Shown: piece by piece, positions 42,110 through 51,730 of the stretch
How positions within the stretch are numbered: the first letter of the stretch is position 1
How the letters are laid out: every line of letters begins with the position of its first letter
Origin: Muribaculaceae bacterium
Lineage (GTDB): Bacteria; Bacteroidota; Bacteroidia; Bacteroidales; Muribaculaceae
Length of the DNA: 64,000 bases
Reading direction: 5' to 3'
NCBI GenBank assembly: GCA_022509165.1
Contig: JAFLTT010000004.1
Span: 62,001-126,000 of the forward strand
Program-made: the position numbers and the translations under genes
Notes under the pieces: model-generated
What the model saw: only the letters and a program-made list of their open reading frames with translations
What the model was told of the DNA's origin: nothing
The model's database searches: none

Positions 42110-45100
42110 ATGAAGAACATCTGTTTTCAACTGAACAGGAAGTTGTGGATGTCGCTGGCTTTGCTGGTGTGCGTCGCACTTCCCGGCTTCGCGCAGAAAA
42201 TCACCGTTCACGGTTATGTGGACGATGACTTGGGCGAGCCCCTGATCGGTGCCACCGTCATGGAGAAAGGCACAACTAACGGAACAGCTACCGACCTTGA
42301 TGGTAACTTCACTCTGAACGTAGCTCCGAATGCCACCCTTGTGGTAAGCTACGTAGGTTACGACCCGATGGAAGTGCCGGTGAACGGTAGGACTGAAATT
42401 AAAGTAACCATGGCACAGAATGCTCAGATGCTTGCTGAGACTGTGGTTATCGGTTACGGTAGTGTAAAGAAATCAGACTCTACAGGTTCTGTAGCAGTGG
42501 TAAAGCCTGACGAAATTGAAGCCGGTCTTGCCACCTCAGTACAGGATATGCTTGTAGGTCAGACTCCGGGTGTGGTTGTAACTACTTCCGGTGGTCCTTC
42601 AGGAGGCGCAAACATCCGTATCCGTGGTGGTGCTTCTCTTTCAGCCTCCAACGACCCTCTGATCGTGCTTGACGGTGTGCCTTTGAGCAACGACACACCT
42701 CTCGGTATGGGTTCTCCGCTCGCCATGATCGATCCGGAATCCATCGAGAGCATGACAGTGCTTAAGGATGCTTCCGCTACTGCCATCTACGGTAGCCGTG
42801 CATCTAATGGTGTGATCATCATTACTACTAAGAAGGGTACTGCCGGCAAACCGAAAGTAACTTTCGCCGCAAACTTCTTCGTAGACTATGCTCGTAAGAA
42901 ACAAAAAGTGTTTGACGCCGCCGGTCTTACCAATTTCTTGAACGAAAACCTTGAAGGTGCCACTCTCAACACTGCTCTCAGTTATATTGGTGATGCCAAC
43001 ACTGACTGGCAGGACCAGATCTACCGCACGACCTTCAGTTCTGACTATACTTTGTCAGTTTCCGGTACTGCAGGTAATTTCCCCTATCGTGTGAGCGGTT
43101 CTTTCACCAATAACAACGGTATCTTGAAGAAATCTTCAATGAATCGTGCCACTTTGGGCTTCAACCTTACTCCGAAGTTCTTCGACAATCACCTCTCGAT
43201 CAACGCAACTGCCAAAGGTTACTATATCCACAATACCTGGGGCCAGGACGGCGCTATCGGACAGGCTGTTAACTTCAACCCGTCACTCCCGATCAAGACT
43301 GACCAATATCCGATCGTAGGCGGTACTGCAGCTCAATACGGTTACCTCTTCAACGGTTATACCGAACCTTTCGCTATTACAAAGGTTACAAGAGACGGTG
43401 TAGACTACTATCAGGCAGGTCTTAACAACAATGCTACTTACAACCCGGTGGCTACTATCGATCAGTCAACAAGTTATTCAAATGTTTGGCGTTCAAACGG
43501 TAACCTCCAGATTGACTATTCATTCCATTTCCTCCCCGAACTCCACGCCAACCTCAACCTTGGTTATGACGTAACCAAGTCAGATGATATCTACTCTGTT
43601 GAGGCCAACTCACACATGGCATGGAAAGACCATAACAACTATGGTGGAGGTTATCAGAACAAACAGTATGCTTTCCGTAGCAACACTCTTCTCGAGTTCT
43701 ACCTCAACTATCGTAAGGAATTCGAAAAGGCCGACCAGATGATCGACGCTACTGCCGGTTATACTTGGAGCCGCGATGCTGCCAATGGCTGGAACTGGGG
43801 TGCAAGCTCCAACGCCGGTCGTCCGACCACTCCGGGTCTCAGCGCAGCTTATCAGGGCACTGTTGACGGAATGAATGGATTCATCCTCAACTATAATCCC
43901 AGCACTGAAGCAGGCGTAGGCAAGAACTTCCAGGATGATACAGTAGATGCAAACGGCGACTACCACTGGAAAAACCATCTCCAACTCCTCTCATTCTTCG
44001 GTCGTGTTAACTACACACTTTTGAACCGTTATCTGTTCACAGTGACAGTGCGTGGTGATGCTACCTCACGTTTCTCCAAGAATAACCGCTGGGGTGTATT
44101 CCCCGCTGTGGCTCTCGGTTGGAGAATCAACGAAGAAGCATTCTTGAATCGCGCTTCCGGTTGGCTGTCTGACTTGAAACTCCGTCTCGGTTGGGGTGAA
44201 ACCGGTCAGCAGGCTGTAGGTTCTTACTACAACTATATACAGCAGTATCCGCTTGCTCAGCCTAACTCATGGTATACCAACGGTCAGGGCGGATGGTTTA
44301 TCCCTGCTTTCCCCGACGGATACAATCCTGACCTGAAGTGGGAAACTACCACTACATGGAACGTAGGTCTTGATTATGGCTTCCTCAACAACCGTATCAA
44401 CGGTAGCATCGAATGGTACCTCCGCAAGACTCGCGACCTTCTCTCAACAGTGGCTGTGCCGGCAGGTTCTTCTACAGTTAACATGCTCCCGCAGAACATC
44501 GGTAGCCTTGAAAACTATGGTATCGAATTCAACATCAATGCCAAGCCTATCGTAACTGATGACTTCGTTTGGACATTGAGCTACAATGTGGGCTGGAACC
44601 GCAACAAGATTACCAACCTCGACGGCCAGACCTTCGGTGTAGGTGGCGGTATCGGCGGTACCGGTGGTAACTGTATGGTACAGATGGAAGGCTATCCCGC
44701 ATATTCATTCTATCTCTATCAGCAAGTTTACGACGAGGCCGGAAAACCAATCGAAGGCGCATATGTTGACCAGAATGCCGACGGTGTGATTGACGACAGA
44801 GACCTCGTAGTAAGCAAATCAAAAGATCCTTCAGTAACAATGACCTTCGGTTCCAACTTCCGTTGGAAACAATGGGATCTCGGATTCTCACTCCGTGCCT
44901 CACTTGGCAACTACGTTTACGCTTCTGCAATCAATGGTGGTACTTCCGGTATCTCAGGTATCGCTCGTAACGATCAGCTCTCCAACAAGTATGTCACTGA
45001 TTCAGGTGTATACTTCATGGGCAGTGAGAACTTCTCAGACTATTGGGTACGCAACGCTTCATTCTTGAGATGCGACAACATCACTTTGGGTTATACATTC

Positions 45101-45268
45101 GAAAGAATCAAAAACAGCAATGTCAACCTCCGTCTCTTCTGTGGTGTGCAGAACCCATTTGTAATCACCAAATATGAAGGTATCGATCCTGAAGTATTCG
45201 ACGGTGTAGACGGCAACATTTACCCGCGTGCAACAACATGGTCACTCGGTCTTGTACTGTCATTCTAA
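42110..45268 (+). CDS. susC: SusC/RagA-type TonB-dependent outer-membrane receptor
   Basis: Active glycan importer of the outer membrane, 1052 residues. The signal peptide ends near PGFAQ. A carboxypeptidase-D-like beta domain follows (about 30-105, GEPLIGATVMEKGTTNGTAT, SYVGYDPMEVPV). The plug domain has VVIGYGSVKKSDSTGSV and ASNDPLIVLDGVPL, then SIESMTVLKDASATAIYGS. The 22-strand barrel ends with an aromatic-type LGLVLSF terminus. Codon choice is much more biased than in neighbours, consistent with very high expression. First gene of a four-gene starch-type locus; the starch assignment rests on the SusE/F-like partners and nearby amylase. Confidence 0.94.
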   Translation: MKNICFQLNRKLWMSLALLVCVALPGFAQKITVHGYVDDDLGEPLIGATVMEKGTTNGTATDLDGNFTLNVAPNATLVVSYVGYDPMEVPVNGRTEIKVTMAQNAQMLAETVVIGYGSVKKSDSTGSVAVVKPDEIEAGLATSVQDMLVGQTPGVVVTTSGGPSGGANIRIRGGASLSASNDPLIVLDGVPLSNDTPLGMGSPLAMIDPESIESMTVLKDASATAIYGSRASNGVIIITTKKGTAGKPKVTFAANFFVDYARKKQKVFDAAGLTNFLNENLEGATLNTALSYIGDANTDWQDQIYRTTFSSDYTLSVSGTAGNFPYRVSGSFTNNNGILKKSSMNRATLGFNLTPKFFDNHLSINATAKGYYIHNTWGQDGAIGQAVNFNPSLPIKTDQYPIVGGTAAQYGYLFNGYTEPFAITKVTRDGVDYYQAGLNNNATYNPVATIDQSTSYSNVWRSNGNLQIDYSFHFLPELHANLNLGYDVTKSDDIYSVEANSHMAWKDHNNYGGGYQNKQYAFRSNTLLEFYLNYRKEFEKADQMIDATAGYTWSRDAANGWNWGASSNAGRPTTPGLSAAYQGTVDGMNGFILNYNPSTEAGVGKNFQDDTVDANGDYHWKNHLQLLSFFGRVNYTLLNRYLFTVTVRGDATSRFSKNNRWGVFPAVALGWRINEEAFLNRASGWLSDLKLRLGWGETGQQAVGSYYNYIQQYPLAQPNSWYTNGQGGWFIPAFPDGYNPDLKWETTTTWNVGLDYGFLNNRINGSIEWYLRKTRDLLSTVAVPAGSSTVNMLPQNIGSLENYGIEFNINAKPIVTDDFVWTLSYNVGWNRNKITNLDGQTFGVGGGIGGTGGNCMVQMEGYPAYSFYLYQQVYDEAGKPIEGAYVDQNADGVIDDRDLVVSKSKDPSVTMTFGSNFRWKQWDLGFSLRASLGNYVYASAINGGTSGISGIARNDQLSNKYVTDSGVYFMGSENFSDYWVRNASFLRCDNITLGYTFERIKNSNVNLRLFCGVQNPFVITKYEGIDPEVFDGVDGNIYPRATTWSLGLVLSF

Positions 45269-45303
45269 TCTAACAGAGAATTACAAATAACGAAGAAAAT
45301 ATC

Positions 45304-46989
45304 ATGAATATAAAGAAATATCTTTCAATCGGAGCCTTGGCTTTGACATTGGGTCTTTCTTCTTGCGTGGGTGACCTTAATCTCGAACCAAACGATCCGA
45401 ATAATGCAAATCCCGATAGCCCGGAATTCAAGGAGCAGCTCCTTTCCATGTGCTATCTCGGTATAGCTACTTCCGGTATCTCCGGTCCCGGTAGCTCTTA
45501 TGTAAGCGGTCTCGACGCCGGTACTTCTGCCTATCTCCGTATGATCTTTACCCTCAGCGAATTCTGTTCTGATGAATTGGTATGGATCTGGGCAGACGCA
45601 GGTGTAACAGATATCGTATCTTGTACATGGGCAGCCAACAACGGTCTTCTCGAAGGTTGCTACTATCGTCTAATCGGACATATTGCTATCTGCAACCAGT
45701 TCCTGGCTAAATATCCTGCTGACCCAAGCGATGTTCAGCTCACCAATCTCCGTGCTCAGGTACGTACCCTCCGTGCTTATTCATACTACAACCTGATGGA
45801 CCTCTTCGGACAGGTATCATTCATTACTGAAGAAGCTGAAATCGGCGAAAATCCCGTTCAGGTTTCACGTGCTTGGATCTTCAACTGGATTGAAAGCGAA
45901 TTGACAGACATCGTTGACAACAACCAATTTGGCAACCTTCCTGTCACTTATGGTCAGATGGGTGTAGACGCAGCTGAAGGCCTTCTCGCTCGTCTATATC
46001 TCAACGGTGAACTCTACACCGGTACTCCTTACTGGAAGCAGTGTGCTACACGTTGCAGCAACATTATAGCTCGCCATCAAGGTACCGGCTATCAGGGTTC
46101 AGGTCTCGTAGAAAACTATCTCTATGTATTCTGCCGCGACAACAACAAATATATGCCCGGCGGAAGCGGTGTGAATGAAATCCTCTTCGGTATCGCTTAT
46201 GACTCTGAATACACACAGAGCTACGGTGGCCCGTCATTCATCATTTCATCTACTGTATCCAACACTCACTACCTGCCTCGTGTAGACTATGGCTGTGCAT
46301 CAGAATGGTCATGTATCCGCGGTATCAAGCAGATGGCAGCAAGATTTGAATCCGGTACACCCGATACCCGTTGCTCTCTCTGGCTCAGAGGCGGTGAAGA
46401 TGTATTCCCTGCTGGAAAAGAGGGTGACATAGAATGGGGCGCTGAAAACTATAGTGATACATTCGTGGGATTCACCGGCGACTGGTCTTCTTGTGGTGGT
46501 AATGCTATTATCAAATTCACCGGTAATGTAGAAGATCCGAACAACCCAGGAGAGCTCATGAAGAGCATACAATATCCTGACGGAACATCTTTCGCCGGAA
46601 CCGACCAGCCGATTATCCGTCTTGCTGATATCTATCTGATGTATGCAGAATGTTACATCCACGATGCTTCTTCCGCTGATCCTACTCTCGGAAAACAATA
46701 TGTAGATTGGGTACGTGGACGTGCAGGTGTTGGTTCACTCGGTGATCAGACTTTCAGTATCTCCACTCTCATGGATGAACGTTCACGCGAGCTTTATCTT
46801 GAAAGCGTACGTCGTACCGACCTTCTCCGCAACGATATGTTTGTAGGTCCTACACAGTCTGTATGGCAGTATAAGGGTAACATCGACAACAACGAGGGAA
46901 CTCAGATTGCTGAAAAATATGGTCTCTACCCAATTCCTTCAGCTGTATTGTATGCACAACCTGATTTCAAACAGAACCCGGGTTATTAA
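45304..46989 (+). CDS. susD: SusD/RagB-type surface glycan-binding lipoprotein
   Basis: Lid protein of the SusCD complex, 561 residues. The signal ends in LSSCVGDLN (lipidated Cys). The helical TPR-like fold includes LRTLRAYSYYNLMDLFG, and the C-terminal RagB part has PIIRLADIYLMYAECYI and LMDERSRELYLESVRRTDLLRND. The end YPIPSAVLYAQPDFKQNPGY is the typical SusD finish. It follows susC by 35 bases and shares its strong codon bias. Confidence 0.95.
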   Translation: MNIKKYLSIGALALTLGLSSCVGDLNLEPNDPNNANPDSPEFKEQLLSMCYLGIATSGISGPGSSYVSGLDAGTSAYLRMIFTLSEFCSDELVWIWADAGVTDIVSCTWAANNGLLEGCYYRLIGHIAICNQFLAKYPADPSDVQLTNLRAQVRTLRAYSYYNLMDLFGQVSFITEEAEIGENPVQVSRAWIFNWIESELTDIVDNNQFGNLPVTYGQMGVDAAEGLLARLYLNGELYTGTPYWKQCATRCSNIIARHQGTGYQGSGLVENYLYVFCRDNNKYMPGGSGVNEILFGIAYDSEYTQSYGGPSFIISSTVSNTHYLPRVDYGCASEWSCIRGIKQMAARFESGTPDTRCSLWLRGGEDVFPAGKEGDIEWGAENYSDTFVGFTGDWSSCGGNAIIKFTGNVEDPNNPGELMKSIQYPDGTSFAGTDQPIIRLADIYLMYAECYIHDASSADPTLGKQYVDWVRGRAGVGSLGDQTFSISTLMDERSRELYLESVRRTDLLRNDMFVGPTQSVWQYKGNIDNNEGTQIAEKYGLYPIPSAVLYAQPDFKQNPGY

Positions 46990-47004
46990 TTCATAGTTTC
47001 ATCT

Positions 47005-47026
47005 CATCCCGACAAACGTCGGGATG
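47005..47026 (+). promoter_or_regulatory. Intercistronic hairpin between susD and susE
   Basis: Perfect 9-base stem CATCCCGAC / GTCGGGATG with an AAAC loop, 15 bases after the susD stop and 23 bases before the next start. No T run, so it probably protects or processes the message rather than terminating it. Confidence 0.6.
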
Positions 47027-47049
47027 GGTAAAATGAATAAAATTACTAA

Positions 47050-47931
47050 ATGATGAAGAAATTTATTTTAAATAGTTTTGCTCTATCGGCCTTGGTTATC
47101 GGTCTGTCAGCCTGTCATGAACTCGCTGATGACAACCCGGTGTATGTAGGTCATGATGGACAGGTATATGAGGAATTCCTTAATCCTCCTGCAATGCAGA
47201 CCCAATATATCACTCTATCCGAGGATATTAAAGACGGTAATCTGCATCTCACAGGTAAACAACCTGATTTCGGATACAATGCTATCGCCACATATCGCGT
47301 ACAAGTATCTTTGAGCCCTAACTTCTCAGATGATGCTTGGCCGGAAGGAAACTGGATTGAAATTCAACAGGATTTCTACAATTTAGGTGAAATCAATCCA
47401 CGTAACCATAATTTAGCCTCCGCACTGGAAAGACTCAGTGGCGTTGAAGATGAAAGTGCCGACGAAATGGCAAAAGTAGCGGATTATCAGGCTCTTTATG
47501 TACGTCTCCGTGCATTTATAAGTCAGACTCCTGACAATTCACAGTTTATTTCTAATGTAGTAAAGTTTGACCATGTGAACGCTACTTACTATGCAGTATG
47601 GAAAGTTGGTGTTCCTTCAGGTATCTATCTGCGTGGTGGATTTGCCGAAGGGTGGCCGGCACTCCCTGAATATGAATTCTATCAGGATGAAGAGGAAAAC
47701 ACTTGGATTATGACTCTGCCTGCTATGCTGGAGAAGGGTGTGGAATTCAAGGTTGCCGATGCTACTTGGGGTGATATTAACTATGGTGCTGCAAGTGCCT
47801 CAGTGGCTGTGGGTGAATCCAAGAAACTGGAATACAATGCAGGAAATATGTCACTGACAGAAGACTATGAAGGTGCTGTTCACCTGTCTTTGTCAGAAGG
47901 AATTTATTATCTCCTGTTCAAAAATGATTAA
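47050..47931 (+). CDS. susE: SusE-like starch-binding outer-membrane lipoprotein
   Basis: Surface lipoprotein of 293 residues that should hold glucan chains for SusCD. The lipobox is GLSACHEL. The N-terminal beta domain (about 25-180) is SusE/F-like; the C-terminal module (about 185-290) has GIYLRGGFAEGWPAL and EFKVADATWGDINYG. These closely match the last module of the following gene and are the aromatic starch-binding type. Only one such module is present, so it is shorter than the B. thetaiotaomicron SusE. Flanked on both sides by intercistronic hairpins. Confidence 0.8.
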   Translation: MMKKFILNSFALSALVIGLSACHELADDNPVYVGHDGQVYEEFLNPPAMQTQYITLSEDIKDGNLHLTGKQPDFGYNAIATYRVQVSLSPNFSDDAWPEGNWIEIQQDFYNLGEINPRNHNLASALERLSGVEDESADEMAKVADYQALYVRLRAFISQTPDNSQFISNVVKFDHVNATYYAVWKVGVPSGIYLRGGFAEGWPALPEYEFYQDEEENTWIMTLPAMLEKGVEFKVADATWGDINYGAASASVAVGESKKLEYNAGNMSLTEDYEGAVHLSLSEGIYYLLFKND

Positions 47932-47937
47932 TATTTA

Positions 47938-47969
47938 ATAAGCGGGCACGGATTCTGTGTCCCGCTTAT
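47938..47969 (+). promoter_or_regulatory. Intercistronic hairpin between susE and susF
   Basis: Stem ATAAGCGGG / CCCGCTTAT extended by CAC/GTG after a bulge. It begins 6 bases after the susE stop and is followed by AAAAAC rather than T residues. It could act as a 3' stabiliser for the upstream message or a weak attenuator. Confidence 0.6.
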
Positions 47970-47992
47970 CAAAAACATTAAATCTAAAATAA

Positions 47993-49576
47993 ATGAAATC
48001 TAAATATTTATTTTTGGTTGCCGCTCTGGGTATGATCTCTGTAGCCTGCGATGACACTACCAAGACAGAACCGGCACCTCCACAGAATTATCCGGCACCT
48101 CCAATTGTATCTGATGGTGCTGTGGTGTCTTCAACTGCAGGCATTTTGAAGATGACTAACATCAACCTTAACGATTATGCTGACACTCAGCATGAAGAAG
48201 AGGGTATACTTGTAGACGGTACTTTATTGGAGGCTATTGTTCTTGAAGAAACCAAAGATCTTCCGGAAGGTGCACAGGTAGTTTATACAATTGAACTTTC
48301 TGCCAACGAAGATTTCGACGATGACTATCAGACAGTGCCGACAATTGCCGAGGGTAACAAATATTACATCAATACCGAGGCTTGGAATGATGCCCATGTT
48401 TGGCTTTATGGTTCAGCCCAGGAAGAAAGGTTAATATATTATCGTGTGCCTGTTTATGTAGTGGTAAGTGGTACAACCTACCGTTACAACAGTCCTGATT
48501 ATTATGCAGCGGAGGGAGATATCCTGGAAATGTGTATCGAAAGCAAGGGTCTGCCCGGCGTAGACTTCCTTTACACTCCTGGTGCCAATGGAACTTGGAA
48601 TTTCGAGAATGATTTGAAGGTATTCAATATTGAGACCGGTTCTCCAACCAATACTTATTCTCAGTTCAAAGGTTTCGTATGGATTATAAGTGAATTCAAG
48701 TTATCTTCTATTGCAGAATGGGAAGATGACAAGAATTGGGGATTATACCCAGATGAAGAACCTGAAATCCAGGATGATGGCGCTCTAGCAGGTAAACTTC
48801 AAGCCGGAGCTGGAAATATTCCGGTTCCTGAAGAAAGTCTTTACTTGGTAGAAGCAAACATGGCTGATTTGCAATATAGACTTTATACTATCAATACTAT
48901 CTCTTGCCGTGGTGCTTTCAATGGTTGGGGTGATGGGTCCGCTCCTGATGCTCTACTTACACCAAGTGAGAACCACTTTATCTGGACAACTGAAATTGAC
49001 TTTACCGAGCCAAATTCTGAATTCAAGATCAATACCAATGGTAGTTGGAATTATCCACAATTAGGTGGTGATCCATCAGCTTTGGACCTTGGCGGCAATA
49101 CGGATAATATTGTTGGTCCGGCTGAACCGGGTCGTTATCTGATAAGCCTAAGCTTCGAACAGTGGCCTTATACCCTTACCTGGTCAAATATTACCCTTTG
49201 GGAAGAGAACGTAGGTGAGTATGCAGCCTTCTATCTCCGCGGAGGTATGAATAACTGGGGTAATGATTGGTTCAATGATGAAGAACCGGCTCCGGCAGCA
49301 AAAGATTGGGAATTCCAAACAGGAGAAGCAATCAATACTTATGTTATAAATAATGTAACTATCCCGGCTGGAACAGAGTTCAAAGTTGCTGATAGCAAGT
49401 GGAGCAACGTAAATTATGGTGGTGGAGTAGTTGAGCCCGGTACTGTGACTGCATTAGTATATAATGGTGATAATCTTAAGGTAGATAATGCCTTTACCGG
49501 TTCTGTTACAGTAACCTTTAATGGTCCGATGGAAGACCAACCAAGTTGTACTATCCTTCTCACCCCTGCAAATTAA
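47993..49576 (+). CDS. susF: SusF/SusE-like multi-module starch-binding lipoprotein
   Basis: Surface lipoprotein of 527 residues with lipobox ISVACDDT and a Pro-rich start (PAPPQNYPAPP). A SusE-type beta domain (about 40-180) precedes modules at about 300-400 and 410-525. Motifs SCRGAFNGWGDGS and FYLRGGMNNWGNDWF carry the tryptophans used by CBM-like starch modules; EFKVADSKWSNVNYGGG repeats the pattern seen in the preceding protein. The locus ends here with a terminator. The assignment as SusF rather than a second SusE is by position. Confidence 0.78.
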   Translation: MKSKYLFLVAALGMISVACDDTTKTEPAPPQNYPAPPIVSDGAVVSSTAGILKMTNINLNDYADTQHEEEGILVDGTLLEAIVLEETKDLPEGAQVVYTIELSANEDFDDDYQTVPTIAEGNKYYINTEAWNDAHVWLYGSAQEERLIYYRVPVYVVVSGTTYRYNSPDYYAAEGDILEMCIESKGLPGVDFLYTPGANGTWNFENDLKVFNIETGSPTNTYSQFKGFVWIISEFKLSSIAEWEDDKNWGLYPDEEPEIQDDGALAGKLQAGAGNIPVPEESLYLVEANMADLQYRLYTINTISCRGAFNGWGDGSAPDALLTPSENHFIWTTEIDFTEPNSEFKINTNGSWNYPQLGGDPSALDLGGNTDNIVGPAEPGRYLISLSFEQWPYTLTWSNITLWEENVGEYAAFYLRGGMNNWGNDWFNDEEPAPAAKDWEFQTGEAINTYVINNVTIPAGTEFKVADSKWSNVNYGGGVVEPGTVTALVYNGDNLKVDNAFTGSVTVTFNGPMEDQPSCTILLTPAN

Positions 49577-49651
49577 TTACTTCTGAACAGAACTATCTAA
49601 ATGAATTTAGAATAGATTGAAATAATTCAGAAAAGATTAAATCGAAATAAG

Positions 49652-49685
49652 AGGAGCCCGGTCTCAGACCGAGCTCCTTTTATAA
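49652..49685 (+). terminator. Terminator of susCDEF
   Basis: Hairpin with AGGAGC / GCTCCT arms, one internal mismatch, and an inner CGGT/ACCG pair around a short loop, followed by TTTTATAAT; about 75 bases after the susF stop. Confidence 0.75.
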
Positions 49686-49829
49686 TTCTATCAATCTATC
49701 TGCACTCCATCTTTTGTTCCATCCATCCTTTCAGCTATATCCTCGCTCACAGTGTGAGAAGAAAAGGGGGTAAGAAAGGTGTAGGAAAGCATTAAGAAAT
49801 TAGGGGAGTGAAAATTGAGGAAAAAGTGG

Positions 49830-49837
49830 TAAATTTG
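49830..49837 (+). promoter_or_regulatory. -7 box (TAAATTTG) of exporter gene
   Basis: Perfect TAnnTTTG match 19 bases before the exporter ATG; no -33 element at the usual distance. Confidence 0.5.
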
Positions 49838-49856
49838 CGGATAATGTGAAAGGTAT

Positions 49857-51698
49857 ATGAAGGACCTGTTTTTGTTTATGCGGCGATTTGCCGCACCCTA
49901 CAAATGGAACGTGGTAGTGAGTGTGCTGTTCAATTTCCTCACCATGGTCCTGACCGTATTTTCCTTCGCCTTCATCATGCCGATACTGCGGATCCTTTTC
50001 AATCTTGACACCACAAGTTATGTGTGGCAGGACTGGACAAGCGGACAATTCCAGGATGTGCTGATAAATAACTTCTACTGGTATGTGACACAGATAATCG
50101 GCAGAGTAGGAGCCTCAGCCACTCTCGCACTGATGGCCACCGCCTTAGTAGTTGCCACACTGCTCAAGGTATTGGCGGCATATTTCAGCGAATACTGTGT
50201 GATACCGATGCGCAATGGAGTCATCACCGATATCCGTAATCAAATGTTTGCCAAGATTGTTTCCTTGCCCATGGGTTTTTATTCCCATGAAAGGAAAGGG
50301 GATATAATGTCAAGGCTCTTAGGCGACGTAGGAGAGATAGAGGCCTCAATTGCGGCAAGTATAGCGGGATTGGTAAAGAATCCCATCCAGATTATAGGCT
50401 ACCTTTTTGTGATGGTGGTGCTAAGCTGGCAGCTCACTGTATTTGTCTTTATTCTTTTGCCGATAGCAGGCTGGATAATGGGTACTGTAGGTAAGAAACT
50501 GAAGGCGGCGTCTTTGGAGGCTCAAAACAAACTTGGCTCAATCCTGTCGACAGTAGAGGAGACCATAGGGGGCTTGCGGGTAATTAAAGCCTTCAACGCC
50601 GAACAGCAGATGACAAAAGTGTTTGAAGGGGAAACCGGCGATTACAAGCGGCTTTCAAACGCCATTCAGAGGAGGTGGAGCCTGGCTCATCCTATGAGTG
50701 AATTCCTCGGCACCATAGCTGTAGCGGTAGTTCTATGGTTTGGAGGGGCTATTATCATCAACGGCGAGACATCGATAGATGCTCCCGGTTTTATCTACTA
50801 CATGGTAATTTTCTATAGCCTGATAAATCCTGCCAAAGAACTCACCCGGGTGGGTTACACATTACGTAAAGGTATGGCTGCTCTTGAAAGAATTGACAAG
50901 ATCCTTAAGGCCGACAACCCCATCAAAGATCCCGAAAAACCGGTGGCTATGTCCACTACTCTGAAGAGAGGTGGAAGTGTGGAATTCAAGGATGTAAATT
51001 TCAGTTACGATGGTGAGCGGTATGTGCTACAGGATATCAATCTGAAAATCAAGGCCGGAATGACAGTAGCCCTGGTAGGTCAGTCAGGTTCCGGTAAGTC
51101 GACGATGGTGGATCTCATACCTCGCTTCTGGGATGTAGCCCATGGAGAGGTGATGGTTGAAGGAAACTCAGTGGGAGATTATAAAGTAGCCGACCTCCGA
51201 AGTATCATGGGGATAGTGAATCAGGAGCCAATTCTTTTCAACGATACCATCTACAACAACATAGCCTTCGGATGTCCGGATGCCACTCAGGAGCAGGTGG
51301 AAGAAGCCGCGAAGATAGCAAATGCCTATGAATTTATAATTTCTACGGAGAAGGGGTTCCAGACTCTTGCAGGGGATCGAGGAAGCCGTTTTTCAGGAGG
51401 CCAGCGTCAGCGCATAAGCATAGCACGTGCCGTATTGAAGAACCCGCCAATACTTATATTGGATGAGGCAACTTCGGCGCTCGATACAGAGAGCGAACGA
51501 TTGGTGCAAGAGGCTCTGGAGAGGCTGATGAAAAACCGTACCACCATAGTGGTGGCTCACAGGTTATCCACAATAACCAATGCTGATCTTATTTGCGTGA
51601 TGCAGGATGGTAAAATAGTGGAGAGGGGGACCCACAAAGAACTAATCAGTCAGAACGGAGTGTACAGGCATCTGGTGGAAATGCAGAGTCTGGGATAA
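49857..51698 (+). CDS. MsbA-like ABC exporter (fused membrane and ATPase domains)
   Basis: Type IV (B-type) homodimeric ABC exporter, 613 residues. Six membrane helices lie within about 1-330 with the coupling-helix stretch FYSHERKGDIMSRLLGDVGEIE. The nucleotide-binding domain (about 365-605) has Walker A GQSGSGKSTM, Q-loop MGIVNQEPILFNDTIYNNI, signature RFSGGQRQRISIARA, Walker B ILILDEATSALD and H-loop VVAHRLST. Lipid A/lipid flipping is the usual inference for such a protein in Bacteroidetes, but drug or peptide export cannot be excluded. Downstream is the CD225 fusion gene, 32 bases away. Confidence 0.92.
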   Translation: MKDLFLFMRRFAAPYKWNVVVSVLFNFLTMVLTVFSFAFIMPILRILFNLDTTSYVWQDWTSGQFQDVLINNFYWYVTQIIGRVGASATLALMATALVVATLLKVLAAYFSEYCVIPMRNGVITDIRNQMFAKIVSLPMGFYSHERKGDIMSRLLGDVGEIEASIAASIAGLVKNPIQIIGYLFVMVVLSWQLTVFVFILLPIAGWIMGTVGKKLKAASLEAQNKLGSILSTVEETIGGLRVIKAFNAEQQMTKVFEGETGDYKRLSNAIQRRWSLAHPMSEFLGTIAVAVVLWFGGAIIINGETSIDAPGFIYYMVIFYSLINPAKELTRVGYTLRKGMAALERIDKILKADNPIKDPEKPVAMSTTLKRGGSVEFKDVNFSYDGERYVLQDINLKIKAGMTVALVGQSGSGKSTMVDLIPRFWDVAHGEVMVEGNSVGDYKVADLRSIMGIVNQEPILFNDTIYNNIAFGCPDATQEQVEEAAKIANAYEFIISTEKGFQTLAGDRGSRFSGGQRQRISIARAVLKNPPILILDEATSALDTESERLVQEALERLMKNRTTIVVAHRLSTITNADLICVMQDGKIVERGTHKELISQNGVYRHLVEMQSLG

Positions 51699-51730
51699 TT
51701 TACGTATTCTCAAAAAGAAAGAGAAGATAG

